Shown: piece by piece, positions 42,867-51,974 of the stretch
How positions within the stretch are numbered: the stretch's first letter is position 1
How the letters are laid out: every line of letters starts with the position of its first letter
From: Nematopogon swammerdamellus
Lineage: Eukaryota; Arthropoda; Insecta; Lepidoptera; Adelidae
Direction of reading: 5' to 3'
DNA: 64,000 bases
Assembly: GCA_946902875.1 (NCBI GenBank)
Contig: OX336345.1
Location: 16,523,395 to 16,587,394, forward strand
The notes under the pieces: model-generated
Database searches by the model: none
The model's input: only the letters and a program-made list of their open reading frames with translations
Told to the model about the DNA's origin: nothing
Made by a program: the position numbers and the translations under genes

Positions 42867-43391
42867 TCAGGTGCGTTCCGGATCTCGGCGGAGAGATAGA
42901 AGGCGCTGACGGTGTCCACTTCCGGCTGGTCGTGTCCGTCGTGTCTTCTTCTCTTGAGCGGCGCTATGACTGGGTTCCACATTGGCGACAACTTGAAGGC
43001 GTCCAATGGACTCTCGGACGAGACGTGGGACGTGTCGTGTTTCAGTCGCAAGAATTTTGACCTGATCGAACCTAATCCAGTGGTTCGTTCCGGAGTCCAT
43101 GTGATCGCACACTGCCGATTTGTTGGAGTCCAGTTGTCTCGCCGCTCGTATGTGCTTCGAGATCCGCGTCGCTACGCTCCTCTTCGTCTGCCCGAGGTAT
43201 GACTTTCCACAGCTACATGGGATTTGGTAGACGCCGGCAGACTGGAGAGGTAACTTGTCTTTTACCGAACGTAGCATCTGGGATACTTTTTTGTAGGGAG
43301 TAAACACAGTGCCGATGCTGAGTTTCTTCAGTCTCACGGTTACAACAGAAAAGCACTGATACCTCACGAAAAGACATCTCAACCCGTGCAA
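42867..43391 (-). pseudogene. PLE GIY-YIG endonuclease domain
   Basis: The frame holds [20 protein letters not shown], then [33 protein letters not shown] and KSAVCDH. This is the linker and GIY-YIG nuclease of a Penelope-like ORF: GVY and YLG stand for the two GIY-YIG tripeptides, CSC is the PLE-typical Cys pair, and the conserved Arg and His follow. The 174-codon frame is open, so the domain looks intact, but without the RT the element is dead. In live relatives this endonuclease nicks the target DNA. Confidence 0.85.
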
Positions 43392-43451
43392 CGCGCCGAC
43401 AGACAGAGAGCATTTTTACCGTACGTCCGTGGACTGACGGATAAAATAGGG

Positions 43452-43910
43452 AGGATATCCTCCGCACTCGCCGGACTCGCTCGGAACATCCATACGCAAC
43501 TTTTGAGAAATAATTCCTGTGTCGTACGGCGATTATATGGAACTAGCTTTTGCCCGCGGCTTCGCTCGCGGTAGACTCGGTTTAATAGCAAATCGCATTT
43601 AAACGCAAAATATATGATCATAACCGATCGCTTCTCTTATATACTCTCTCTCTCTCTCTCTCCCTTTTATAAGAAGTATAGATATATGGTCTTCCTGTGA
43701 GTGTGCTCCCTAATCCCTGTTACCGTTAAACTGTGAATCTTCGAAAGATGTGTCAATTAGACGACGACCTTTTGGTCTGCCCTACAGCTGGCATGGTGTC
43801 TCGCCTGTCTTGGTATCGCGAAGATTGGTAGGTATTAATTCCTGTGTCTGATCTTCCGGCGGTCTTTGGGGACAATCACCCATGACCAATTGCATATAAC
43901 ATAAAAAAAC
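43452..43910 (+). mobile_element. LINE 3' tail (family T), interrupted
   Basis: CCGCACTCGCCGGACTCGCT encodes the RTRSEH-type start seen at 45622; TTCCTGTGTCGTACGGCGA follows. After an insertion (43541-43683), the 3' UTR resumes with TCTTCCTGTGAGTG, TTAGACGACGACCTTTTGG, GCTGGCATGGTG and CTGTGTCTGATCTTCCGGCG, with an A-run at 43901. Other members are at 45600, 53505 and 57108. Confidence 0.7.
43541..43683. mobile_element. Insertion of the CCCGCGGCTTCGCTCGCG repeat
   Basis: CTAGCTTTTGCCCGCGGCTT, CGCTCGCGGTAGACTCGG, a (CT)n tract and ATAAGAAGTATAGAT. ATATGG flanks both sides (43535-43540 and 43684-43689), probably a target duplication, inside the LINE tail. Confidence 0.65.
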
Positions 43911-44261
43911 ATTACTTTTCGAACACATCCGTGAAGTAATTATGTTTCAATAAATTAAATTACTTTCAATAAATATATTAGAAGAACATATGATGAATCT
44001 AGTGAAGATTTCAGCGCTGTGAGTCAGTTTACGGTTACTTATAGGCGTTTTACACATTTGCCTAATTATGGTGAACTTGGAACATTTCACTGAACGTGTT
44101 CTCTGAACACACATAGCTATCGTCCGCAACATGTGCCGCGGCACGCAAACTCACTATGTTGCATGCAACATTCACGCGATGTTGCACGAGACACGTTAAC
44201 CCTATGTTTTGCGGCATTTTGTGAGTATTTGTCCCCTAGTGAATGTATTCCTCGTCACCCA
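43911..44261. other. No recognisable feature
   Basis: No supported frame; some ATGTTGC/GCAACAT near-palindromes around 44155-44205. Confidence 0.4.
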
Positions 44262-44355
44262 AAGGTTGACTGGAAGCAATAACTTGCAGTGATAAGTCCA
44301 CCTTTATTCTTTGTTTCTTGTCGTGTACTGTAGTTATTTTAATGGTGTGCAATAA
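44262..44355 (+). mobile_element. LINE 3' UTR fragment (GATAAGTCCACCTTT type)
   Basis: CACCCAAAGGTTGACTGG, GTGATAAGTCCACCTTTA and GTGCAATAAAGAG match the family at 13005 and 20437. Confidence 0.5.
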
Positions 44356-45599
44356 AGAGTTTCTATTGTGTTCTATTCCAAGGCTAAGTTACATAAGCCG
44401 GTGCTTAAAATTTAATTCTAAATTTGTAAGTAAGAAATGCCATAATGTAATTTCAACATTGCATGCTCATGTAGCAAATAAAGTACTCCTGAATTGCACA
44501 CAAGAAAAACCAATATTGTGAACATAGAAACGCTACATAAAAAAACGAAAGCAATTCCTTTAAATGATCCCATTTTCGAGGGAGGTAGTTAACGGTATTC
44601 GTACTCGGAGAAAAAAATAAAAGGTAGATTGATTTTTTCTTTCGGAATTGTTCCAGGGAAAAACCTTCGGCGGCATCGTAACTTATCACTCTGTAACAAG
44701 GATTTCGATTCATCTCTACGAATATGAAAAGCAACGTCTGTCTTGTCTGGCATTCAATTTTGGGGGACAAAGAAAGTTAAAATTTTGTTTTCAGGTGTAT
44801 CGTGTGATCAAGGTTCTTATGGATATTAATGGAAATGGCTCGTTATAAGAAAAACAAATCTATATTTTTTTTTTATTTTAAAATACATAGTTTAAAATAT
44901 AATAATATACTAAAATCGAGGAATCTATAGTTTCTCTAAGGCCTCTCTTATAGTTTACAGGAAAACCTAAACGAAAATCCGAAGTCTTAAAGTTCTCACG
45001 GAAGACGGAATGGTACGGAACCCTTTCCACGTGACTTCGACACGTACTTGACCGCGGACTAATGTAAAGACGGACAATGAAGTCACACCACAAGAGTTAT
45101 TTTTTACCATTTAAAATGGTCATAAATTATTTTTGGTACGGAAACCTTAAATTATCGTACGAATCCGATAATACCGCGAGTGGAGCTGCGGGACAAGTTA
45201 TTTTGTATACCTAATGTGTGAATATTGGATGTGGTCCCCCGTAAAAAGGATCTGTATCTGAAAGAAATGTTCTGGCGTTGTTATTACCTTTTCGTTCTGA
45301 GAAGTGATTACAATGCGAGTGATATTGCGTTATTGGGCGCGATCACAAAGCCCTTTGTTGTTGGTAAATATTATGTATTGTGAACGAGATGTATCCCTAT
45401 TCGAAACCATTTAGATGTCCCTGTCTATGCGAGGTCTTACTTCAACGACAGAGTATTTTTGACAAAGTCTTTATATTATCTTTTGTGCTCGAGCTTATAC
45501 CTACCTACATTTCTACGAAAATACGAGTCAAGCCTTACTAGGTAAGCTACTTGTGTAACAGATGATTTTTTATCTATCTAGTTGGAGAAAACTTACATC
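44356..45599. other. No recognisable gene
   Basis: Two acceptor-like TTTTCAG/TTCCAG strings occur near 44656 and 44802, but no frame with family resemblance follows, so no exon is called. Confidence 0.4.
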
Positions 45600-45962
45600 A
45601 CACCAAATTAAGTCCTGGGCCTCCACCCGTCTCCGCCACACCCGCCGGACTCGCTCGGAACATCCATATGTTGTTAACACCCAACTTCTAAGAACACATC
45701 GTTTTTCGAAATCTTTCCTGTGTCGTATGGCGAAAATATGGAACGGTCTTACGGTGTGTCTGTTACCTCCTATAACATGGGGATCTTCAAAAGGCGTATC
45801 AATAAATTAGACGACGAGCATTTTTTCCGCCTCATAGCTGGCATGGCGCCTCTCTGAGCGTGGTTTCGCGAGGAATGGTGTTATTGGCTGTGTCTGATCT
45901 TCCGTTGAAGTATTGGGCAAACACCCGCGCAAGATGTCTATAAAAAAAAAACAAAAAAAAAA
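45600..45962 (+). mobile_element. LINE 3' tail (family T)
   Basis: Encodes TRRTRSEHPYVVNTQLLRTH then RFSKSFLCRMAKIWNGL and, frameshifted, an IFKRRINKLDDE-type end. The UTR holds GCTGGCATGGCGCCTCTCTG and GGTGTTATTGGCTGTGTCTG and ends in a long A-run (45942 onward). 5'-truncated. Confidence 0.75.
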
Positions 45963-46790
45963 CACGGCCCGTTGTGCCATTACATACATTCATTTACCCT
46001 CAAGCTTTATATTTCGCGAACAAATTGGAAATGTTAATTGAAGTCTTCAAACAACATTTTCGATGTCCTCTTTTTTGCCAATTATAAATCTCTTGCCATA
46101 TTTTTATTATAGCCATCAAAATTCGAACGAATATTGCACAAAATGTACTGATTTATATTCTTCACGTGTGGTTCTCCATGCGGGTATTTCCCAAAAACCT
46201 GCCCAAATTACCATCGCCAACTCTATTCAAATATAATTCAGCCTTCCATAATTTCGTAGCCAACACATAATGGAGACATATTCTGTGCTCGTGCAGTCAT
46301 CTATAGGTTTATTTCTTGCCACTGCGCACTGGTTTCGAGACAAGCTGTAAAGTTTATGCAAGACGGTAAAAATGTTCGCGGTGCAACGCTTACTTTTTAT
46401 TCAACTCTTAAAACTTGTAAGTGCAGGCAGGGTCGAGGATAACATCTTGCACTCTGTCTGAATGCGCTCTTCGAAGTGTTACCGCTTTAATTACTATACT
46501 TGTTTTGTGGGCAGGATTTAAGTAATATTTTAATAGAATCGTCCTACTTTGAAAATATTTCACATGATAAAAAAAGTACGAAGACAAGATATAAATAAAA
46601 AATATCGTATTTCATAATAATTTCCCACAAAAATATTGTTATACGAGTATATAAAACTAATTGTTTTGCCGCTCAAAATTGTGTCAACTCTCCACCTATA
46701 TATATATGGTCAGATTTTTCATTTCAATTCAATCTGTAAAGAAAAACGAGCCAACAAGAAATATTACAAAGTGTTTGGTCTAGTGAATCT
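45963..46790. other. No recognisable gene
   Basis: AT-rich; nothing supported. Confidence 0.45.
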
Positions 46791-46935
46791 ACTTTTTTTA
46801 TATAAACTGACACGGTTGGCTACATCACCTACAACATCCGTGATGTCAGCCCATAACACCGGGTGAACTAGTGCTTCCTGTCATTTCATGTCGGCTACAC
46901 TGAACTGGATAGAAAACACGAACTATTTACATAGC
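46791..46935 (-). mobile_element. SINE family B 3' half
   Basis: The minus strand reads GGCTATGTAAATAGTTCGTG, then GTTATGGGCTGACATCACGG and GGTGATGTAGCCAACCGTGT, ending in an A-run. 5'-truncated, with a ~15-bp internal deletion. Confidence 0.8.
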
Positions 46936-47420
46936 CGTATTTACTTGAATAGCTAATAAGCTTAATTAACGAGAATCTCAGTAAACATAATTCTAATTGA
47001 GGTGTTCAAGAAAAGATCAACGTGTAGAGCACCGCTCCGCACATGAGCAGTACCTACATTCAGGTCACGTTTGTGACTTTAGCGCTAATAATAATTTAAC
47101 GGCCAAATGTAAATCGCATTGTTTCGCGAGCGCCAGGGATGAGCTACCCCTGCCTCGTCGCCGGGCAAGAAAGTGGAGAGGGTATAGTGGGTGGTGACGG
47201 GACGAGTGGTGGCATGAGGGGATTGGAGGAAATAAAAGTTAAACGTGTGGCGCGCTGTACGAGCGGTTGTAAAACGAGGTTTCGTTCAAGCGGAAGAAGT
47301 GCGGACATCGCATCTTATACACTGCGCATTTTGGCAGAGAAGAACGCGGTGTTTTTATAGTGTACTGGCAACTTTGGAGCTTTCTTTCTTCCACGGCGGA
47401 TAACGTGGCGTTTTACACAT
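46936..47420. other. No recognisable gene
   Basis: Moderate GC. Frames at 46997-47360 resemble nothing. Confidence 0.45.
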
Positions 47421-47429
47421 TTTTTTTTT

Positions 47430-48578
47430 ATGGAAACTGACACGGTTGGCTATATCACCAACAACAGGAAGCTGGAAGACGACTGGAGACGAGCTCTAGT
47501 GACACCAATATACAAGAAAGGAAGCAAACTAGATCCGATAAATTACAGGCCAATCAGTCTCACTTGCATCGTAACTAAATGCATGGAGAAAATAATAAAT
47601 TCCAGGATAAAGGATTTCTTAGCTCTGAACAACATTATTGTAAAACAACAACATGGATTTATGGCCGAACGCTCTACAACAACCAATCTACTGGAATGCC
47701 TCAATGTGTGGACGCAATAGTTGGACAAAGGCTCCCCAGTTGATATCATTTACCTTGACTACGAGAAGGCATTTGATAGAGTGCCACTACGACGACTTGT
47801 AGCTAAGCTGGAGCATTTCGGAATAAGAGGCAAACTCCTAGAATGGATCCAAGCTTATCTAAACAACAGGCAACTACAAGTTAGAATAAGTGAAACACTG
47901 TCTGAGCCAAGGCCCGTGTGGAGTGGAGTGCCACAAGGATCAGTAATTGCAACAACCCTGTACAACATATATATAACAGATCTACACACAACCACAGAGT
48001 GTCAATTCAAGTTCTTCGCAGATGACTCCAAGTATTTCGACAACCCACTCATCAACCACGATAAACTACAAGAAGATCTAAATAGTATTCACCATTGGTC
48101 CTCGGAATGGCTCATAAAGCTTAATGCACAAAAATGCACAGTTCTACATTTGGGCAAGAAAAACCCGAAACTTCCCTACTACCTGGACAAGACACAACTG
48201 ACACCAGTTAATTTACAAAAGGACCTTGGTATCACCATCTCCTCCGATCTCAAATGGGAACCCCACATCACAGATATAGTGAAAAGAGCCAACTCCTTGA
48301 CATATCTCATAAAAAAGAGCTTCCTCGTGTTGTCGCCACTAATAATGCTTAAAATTTACAAGACTTACGTTCGACCGCTTTTGGAATACGGATTCCAGAT
48401 ATGGCAACCATACTTTGTTAAAGACATCCACCAATTGGAACAAGTTCAAAGAAGATTCACCAAAATTCCCTACGAGCTAAAAAGCTTGAGCTACGAAGAA
48501 AGATTAAAACTACTTGAACTGACCACATTGGAAGAACGCCGCGACAGAGGAGACCTCATTGAAGTCTACAAAATATGA
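47430..48578 (+). pseudogene. CR1-like LINE reverse transcriptase, one in-frame TAG
   Basis: The RT frame really begins at about 47466 (5'-truncated; the earlier codons are SINE). Motifs in order: WRRALVTPIYKKGSK, NYRPISLTCIVTKCMEKIIN, QHGFMAERSTTTNLLECLN, a TAG at 47718-47720, IIYLDYEKAFDRVP, SGVPQGSVIATTLYNIYI, FKFFADDSKYF (the catalytic pair), LGITISSDLKWEPHI, VQRRFTK and LLELTTLEERRDRGDLIEVY. Apart from the TAG (CAG to TAG is the likely change) and the truncation the frame is clean, so the insertion is fairly young. It lacks the endonuclease. Confidence 0.85.
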
Positions 48579-48651
48579 TTGCCCAGACTCTACCTCAAAG
48601 TATGATTGCCCAGACTTAATTGAAATGTTTGACCTGAACCAGAACTAACAC

Positions 48652-48837
48652 CTTCGTGGTCACAGCAAAAAACTTAACCAGACAGCTTCTAACACAAACA
48701 TCCGAAAGCACTTCATAACAAATCGAGTGGTGAACGCCTGGAATAAACTCCCACAGGATGTGATTGACTCCCCAAACACAAACACCTTCAAAAACCGATT
48801 AGATAAATACATAAAAAGTACATCAACAAACAAATAG
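48652..48837 (+). pseudogene. CR1-like LINE ORF2 C-terminal end
   Basis: In a +1-shifted frame: LRGHSKKLNQT, NIRKHFITNRVVNAWNKLPQ, DVIDSPNTNTFKNRLDKYI, ending at a TAG. This is the usual end of CR1/pol-like proteins (FF-x-NRVV-x-WN-x-LP). Between it and 48578 lies a short duplicated patch (ATGATTGCCCAGACT twice). The 3' UTR has A27 and an (AAAT)n tail. Confidence 0.8.
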
Positions 48838-49255
48838 CAAAAGTGCCCAAGTACGAAAACTAAAAAAAAAAAAAAAAAAAAAAAAAAATTAAAGCAATCA
48901 TTCATTATCAAAAAAAATAAGACTGATATGAACACATCAGCTAGAGCTGCTTGTTCATTAAAAAATAAATAAATAAATAAATAAATAAAAAACATCCGTG
49001 ATGTCAGCCCATAACACCGGGTGAGCTTGGTGCCACGTCAGTGCTTCCCTTCGGTCGTTCCGGCTACACTGAACTAGACGGAAAACATAAACTATTTACA
49101 TAGCCATTTCGACCTACCTTTCATTCAGTGCGGTGGTAGCGACCCGGGCGGGTTAAACCCTACCACCTATAATATAAGAAGGGAGTCATATCCCTTAGTC
49201 GCCTTTTACGACATACACGGGGAGAGATGCAGTGGGGCTATTCTTTTAATGTACC

Positions 49256-49849
49256 GGCCCCACACGGTACAAACGGCAAACAAACAGTAAATATGTCTGC
49301 TATAAGATCTTCTGCGTCCCTGTATCACCGTACATGAAGACGCATACTCAGCTCCAATCGGAGAATTGCGGCTGCAAATTCCGTCGAGTGTTTGCTCGCG
49401 CTAAAGCGCTTACGGCGACTATTCGAGCCTGAGTTCAGCGTCTGAAAGAAGCTGAAGTATTCCGAGCTGTACGTTGAGTATTCTTGGTGCATTGCTGGAA
49501 CGCACCAAGTAAATTGGCAGCAGAATATAATCTTGTGCAGTAAAGCAAATCATGAAATTCGGCACTCATGAATTACTCAATCTTTAATAAAGAAAATACT
49601 ATTCAAAATTTAAAGTTATAACAAGCTAACATCTGGCTTACAACAGAAGGAAAATATGTACTACAACTAATTTGTAAGCTAAATTATCTACAAAAAGAAA
49701 AGCCCCCCAAAAGCTGCCAACAAATTCAAATATAAATTATACATTCAATTCAAATTCTACCGTATTTCTTCCTTATTAGCCAGCGCACCTTAGATTGCTA
49801 ACTCCACGTACTCATTAACCAGATTATTATCTTCTATATATCTTCTATA
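49256..49849. other. No recognisable gene
   Basis: Mixed composition; no family resemblance. Confidence 0.45.
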
Positions 49850-50160
49850 CATATAATAAAATCGTTAAATTAATAATCTCTCTTTGTCTGTACGCGCATC
49901 ACGCAAAAACCACTGAACGGAATTTGACGAAACTTTGTATAGTGACAGTGTATATCCCGGATTAACATAATAAACAAAAAAATATAATAAAAATTAAAAT
50001 TATTATAAAATTTAAATGACAAGTTGACAACGGAGAACTGTCATCTCGACGTGAGCTGGCCGGTGACAAAATGTTTGATAAATAAAAAAATTGAAGTCGA
50101 ACTTATGTCGCTGTCATTGGTGCAATTTATATTTCTGTTGCCCGCGGCTTCGCTAGCGTG
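49850..50160. repeat. Lepidopteran repeat ending GCCCGCGGCTTCGCTAGCG
   Basis: Starts near TATACATATAATAAAATCG, holds CTGTACGCGCATCACGCAAA and CCACTGAACGGAATTTGACG, and ends GTTGCCCGCGGCTTCGCTAG. This block order is common in moths and butterflies. Its end is also the left outer edge of the Foldback-like structure. Confidence 0.65.
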
Positions 50161-50181
50161 AAGTTCGTATTAAAAAAAAAA

Positions 50182-50800
50182 GTAAGTAACTAAAGGCGGA
50201 GCCGAAGGCGGATCTGCGCTCACGTAAACGATATTCTTTCTCGATTAAAGTAACTAAGGGCGAGGCGGAAGTCGGAGCTGAGTTCAGGAAGAAAAAAAAA
50301 CATTCTTTCTTGAATGAAGTAAGTAACTATGGGCAGGCCGCAGGCCGAGCTGCGTTGAGGAAGAAGCTAAACCATCTTGAAGAAAGTAAGTAACTAAGGC
50401 GAGGCCGAAGGCCGAGCCACGTTCTGATAAATAATAAACCATCTCGGAGAAAGCGAGTAACTAGGGCGAGGCCGAAGGCCGAGCTGCGTTCAGGAAGAAG
50501 CTGAACCATCTTGAAGAAAGTGAGTAACTAAGGCGAGGCCGAAGGCCGAGCTACATTCTGATAAATAAAAAAACATCTTGAAGAAAGCAAGTAAATAAGG
50601 GCGAGGCCGAAGGCCGAGCTGCATTCAGGAAGAAGCTAAACCATCTCAAAGAAAGCAAGTAACTAAGGGCTAGGCCGAAGGCCGAGCTGCGTTCAGGAAG
50701 AAGGTAAACCTTCTTGAAGATAGTAAGTAACTAAGGCGAGGCCGAAGGCCGAGCTGCGTTCTGGATGAAGCTAAACCATCTCGAATAAAATAGGTAACTA
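50182..50800 (+). repeat. ~65-bp minisatellite, left array (about nine units)
   Basis: The unit is AGTAAGTAACTAAGG, CGAGGCCGAAGGCCGAGC, TGCGTTCAGGAAGAAGC, TAAACCATCTTGAAGAA. Units start near 50182, 50250, 50319, 50387, 50449, 50520, 50588, 50657 and 50722, 60-70 bp apart, with small indels. Divergence rises toward the outer end. Confidence 0.9.
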
Positions 50801-50857
50801 AGCGATATTAAGATTGAGTTAAATTAATTTAAATTTTATTATAAAGTCCACGCTTCT

Positions 50858-51400
50858 GACGGCAAACATACCGTGCATCCTAAAACCTTGCGGTTATTCC
50901 CGGCTGGATGGCAAGAGGCCCGATGGTATCACCTTAGTTCCATGGGCCAAGGGTAGGTCTTTGATGTGGGACGCCATTTGTGTTCTCACATTGGCTCCAA
51001 GCCACGTTCGGGCATCTTCAAGACCGGCCGGTGCGGCCGAGGCCTGGGCGGACAGCCTCAAACGCAATAAATATTATAGATATATAATTAGATATATAAG
51101 TCGGTTGTGCTGTAATTTACTAGAGTAATTACAGCACAACACCGATTACTCTGCTTACCCCGATTGTCGGGATTCAGCGTGTGTGATATGTAATTCAAGA
51201 TTTCGAATTTGTTGCGTTTGCGGTTGAAACCCTCGGTCCGTGGAGCAGTCATTGAAGCCAAAAGCTTCTTGAAGAGGCTTGGGTCTCTGCTGGTGGATGC
51301 AACTGGTGTCCCGCAATCAAGGGCCTACTTCATTCAAACGGTAAGCTTTGCCATCCAGCGGGGTAATGCCGCAAGTGTTCTAGGAACATTTGAAAACGCC
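50858..51400 (+). pseudogene. Retroelement-associated ORF fragment (GKRPDG...AIQRGNAASV)
   Basis: Pieces in shifted frames: IPCILKPCGYSRLDGKRPDG, ITLVPWAKGRSLMWDA, LTLAPSHVRASS, then after a ~150-bp insertion VAFAVETLGPWSS and AKSFLKRLGSLLVDATG, SFAIQRGNAASVLGTF. I know this C-terminal block from many animal genomes beside a reverse transcriptase, but cannot name the clade. The insertion (51078-51172) includes the 13-bp-arm hairpin TTGTGCTGTAATT, related to the modular repeat at 12118. Confidence 0.7.
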
Positions 51401-51535
51401 CCTTTTATGATAGTTATTTTAATGTTTGTTAGGTAGGTTTTAATTATTTAGTTATTAATATTACTTTTTTATATATTTTATTAAATAAATAGATGGAGTA
51501 AACGATATTATATGCTATCGAAGAAAGGAAGTCAT

Positions 51536-51835
51536 TTAAGGCGAGGCCCGAAGGCAGAAGAGGGTTTTTGGTTTACCTGAACGCAGCTCGGCCTTCGGCC
51601 TCGCCCTTAGTTAAGTAACTTTCTTCGAGAAGGTTTATCGTCTTCCTGAACGCAGCTAGGCCTTCGGCCTCGCCCTTAGTTACTTACTTTCTTCGTGAAG
51701 GTTTATTGTCTTCCAGGATGCAGCTGGGCCTTCGGCCTCGCCGTTAGTTGCTTACTTTATTTGAGAAGATTTATCGTTTTCCTGAACGCAGCTCGGCCTT
51801 CGGCCTCGCCCTTAGTTACTTAGATTCTTCTTTGA
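51536..51835 (-). repeat. ~65-bp minisatellite, right array (inverted)
   Basis: Four inverted units (GAACGCAGCTCGGCCTTCGG, CCTCGCCCTTAGTTACTTAC) near 51574, 51643, 51713 and 51781. They are preceded by one degenerate unit in the forward orientation at 51536-51560. Complementary to the array at 50182-50800. Confidence 0.9.
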
Positions 51836-51901
51836 AATACGAATTTCACGCGAGCGAAGCCGCGGGCAACAGCTAGTATTAAAAATAAAAGTAATTGCCC
51901 A

Positions 51902-51963
51902 CTTTGACCCAAAGAGTTTGTATTACGTCGCTGACGACGTAATACAAACTCTTTGCTTTGACC
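51902..51963. mobile_element. 46-bp perfect palindrome with 8-bp direct repeats
   Basis: CAAAGAGTTTGTATTACGTC+G (51910-51930), spacer CTGA, and the exact complement (51935-51955) form a 21-bp stem. CTTTGACC lies directly outside on both sides (51902-51909 and 51956-51963). An 8-bp duplication plus inverted ends is the layout of a hAT insertion reduced to its two termini. Confidence 0.8.
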
Positions 51964-51974
51964 ATACATTTTCT

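Larger units (their letters stand above)
42640..43460 (-). mobile_element. Penelope-like element (PLE), rearranged
   Basis: The minus-strand GIY-YIG ORF ends within 42815-42870. It is followed by a pLTR-like stretch with a hammerhead-like motif (42726-42763). At 43409-43459 a short plus-strand piece encodes [17 protein letters not shown]. In PLEs this segment lies immediately upstream of the minus-strand part that begins near 43330, so the 5' end is inverted. The reverse transcriptase itself is absent. Confidence 0.75.
47421..49255 (-). mobile_element. SINE family B copy split by a LINE
   Basis: The 3' tail (47421-47465) and the rest (48991-49255) belong to one minus-strand SINE. On the minus strand it has the CCCCACTGCATCTCTCCCC module, then GGTGGTAGGGTTTAACCCG and the usual 3' half. 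The 5S-like head present at 30086-30180 is absent here. The LINE at 47466-48990 sits between ACAAC and ATCCGTGATG. Confidence 0.8.
50138..51870. mobile_element. Foldback-like element with minisatellite arms
   Basis: Outer inverted ends: GTTGCCCGCGGCTTCGCTAG at 50138 and the complement CGAGCGAAGCCGCGGGCAAC ending at 51870, both followed inward by AAATTCGTATT-like sequence. Next inward are arrays of a ~65-bp unit in opposite orientation (about nine units left, four to five right). The ~720-bp centre holds a captured retroelement ORF remnant and a small hairpin. Drosophila Foldback elements have this design. No transposase is present. Confidence 0.7.

Noticed and set aside
50182..50800. CRISPR-like array
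   Set aside because: The repeats are contiguous ~65-bp minisatellite units with drift between copies, mirrored on the other side of the element.
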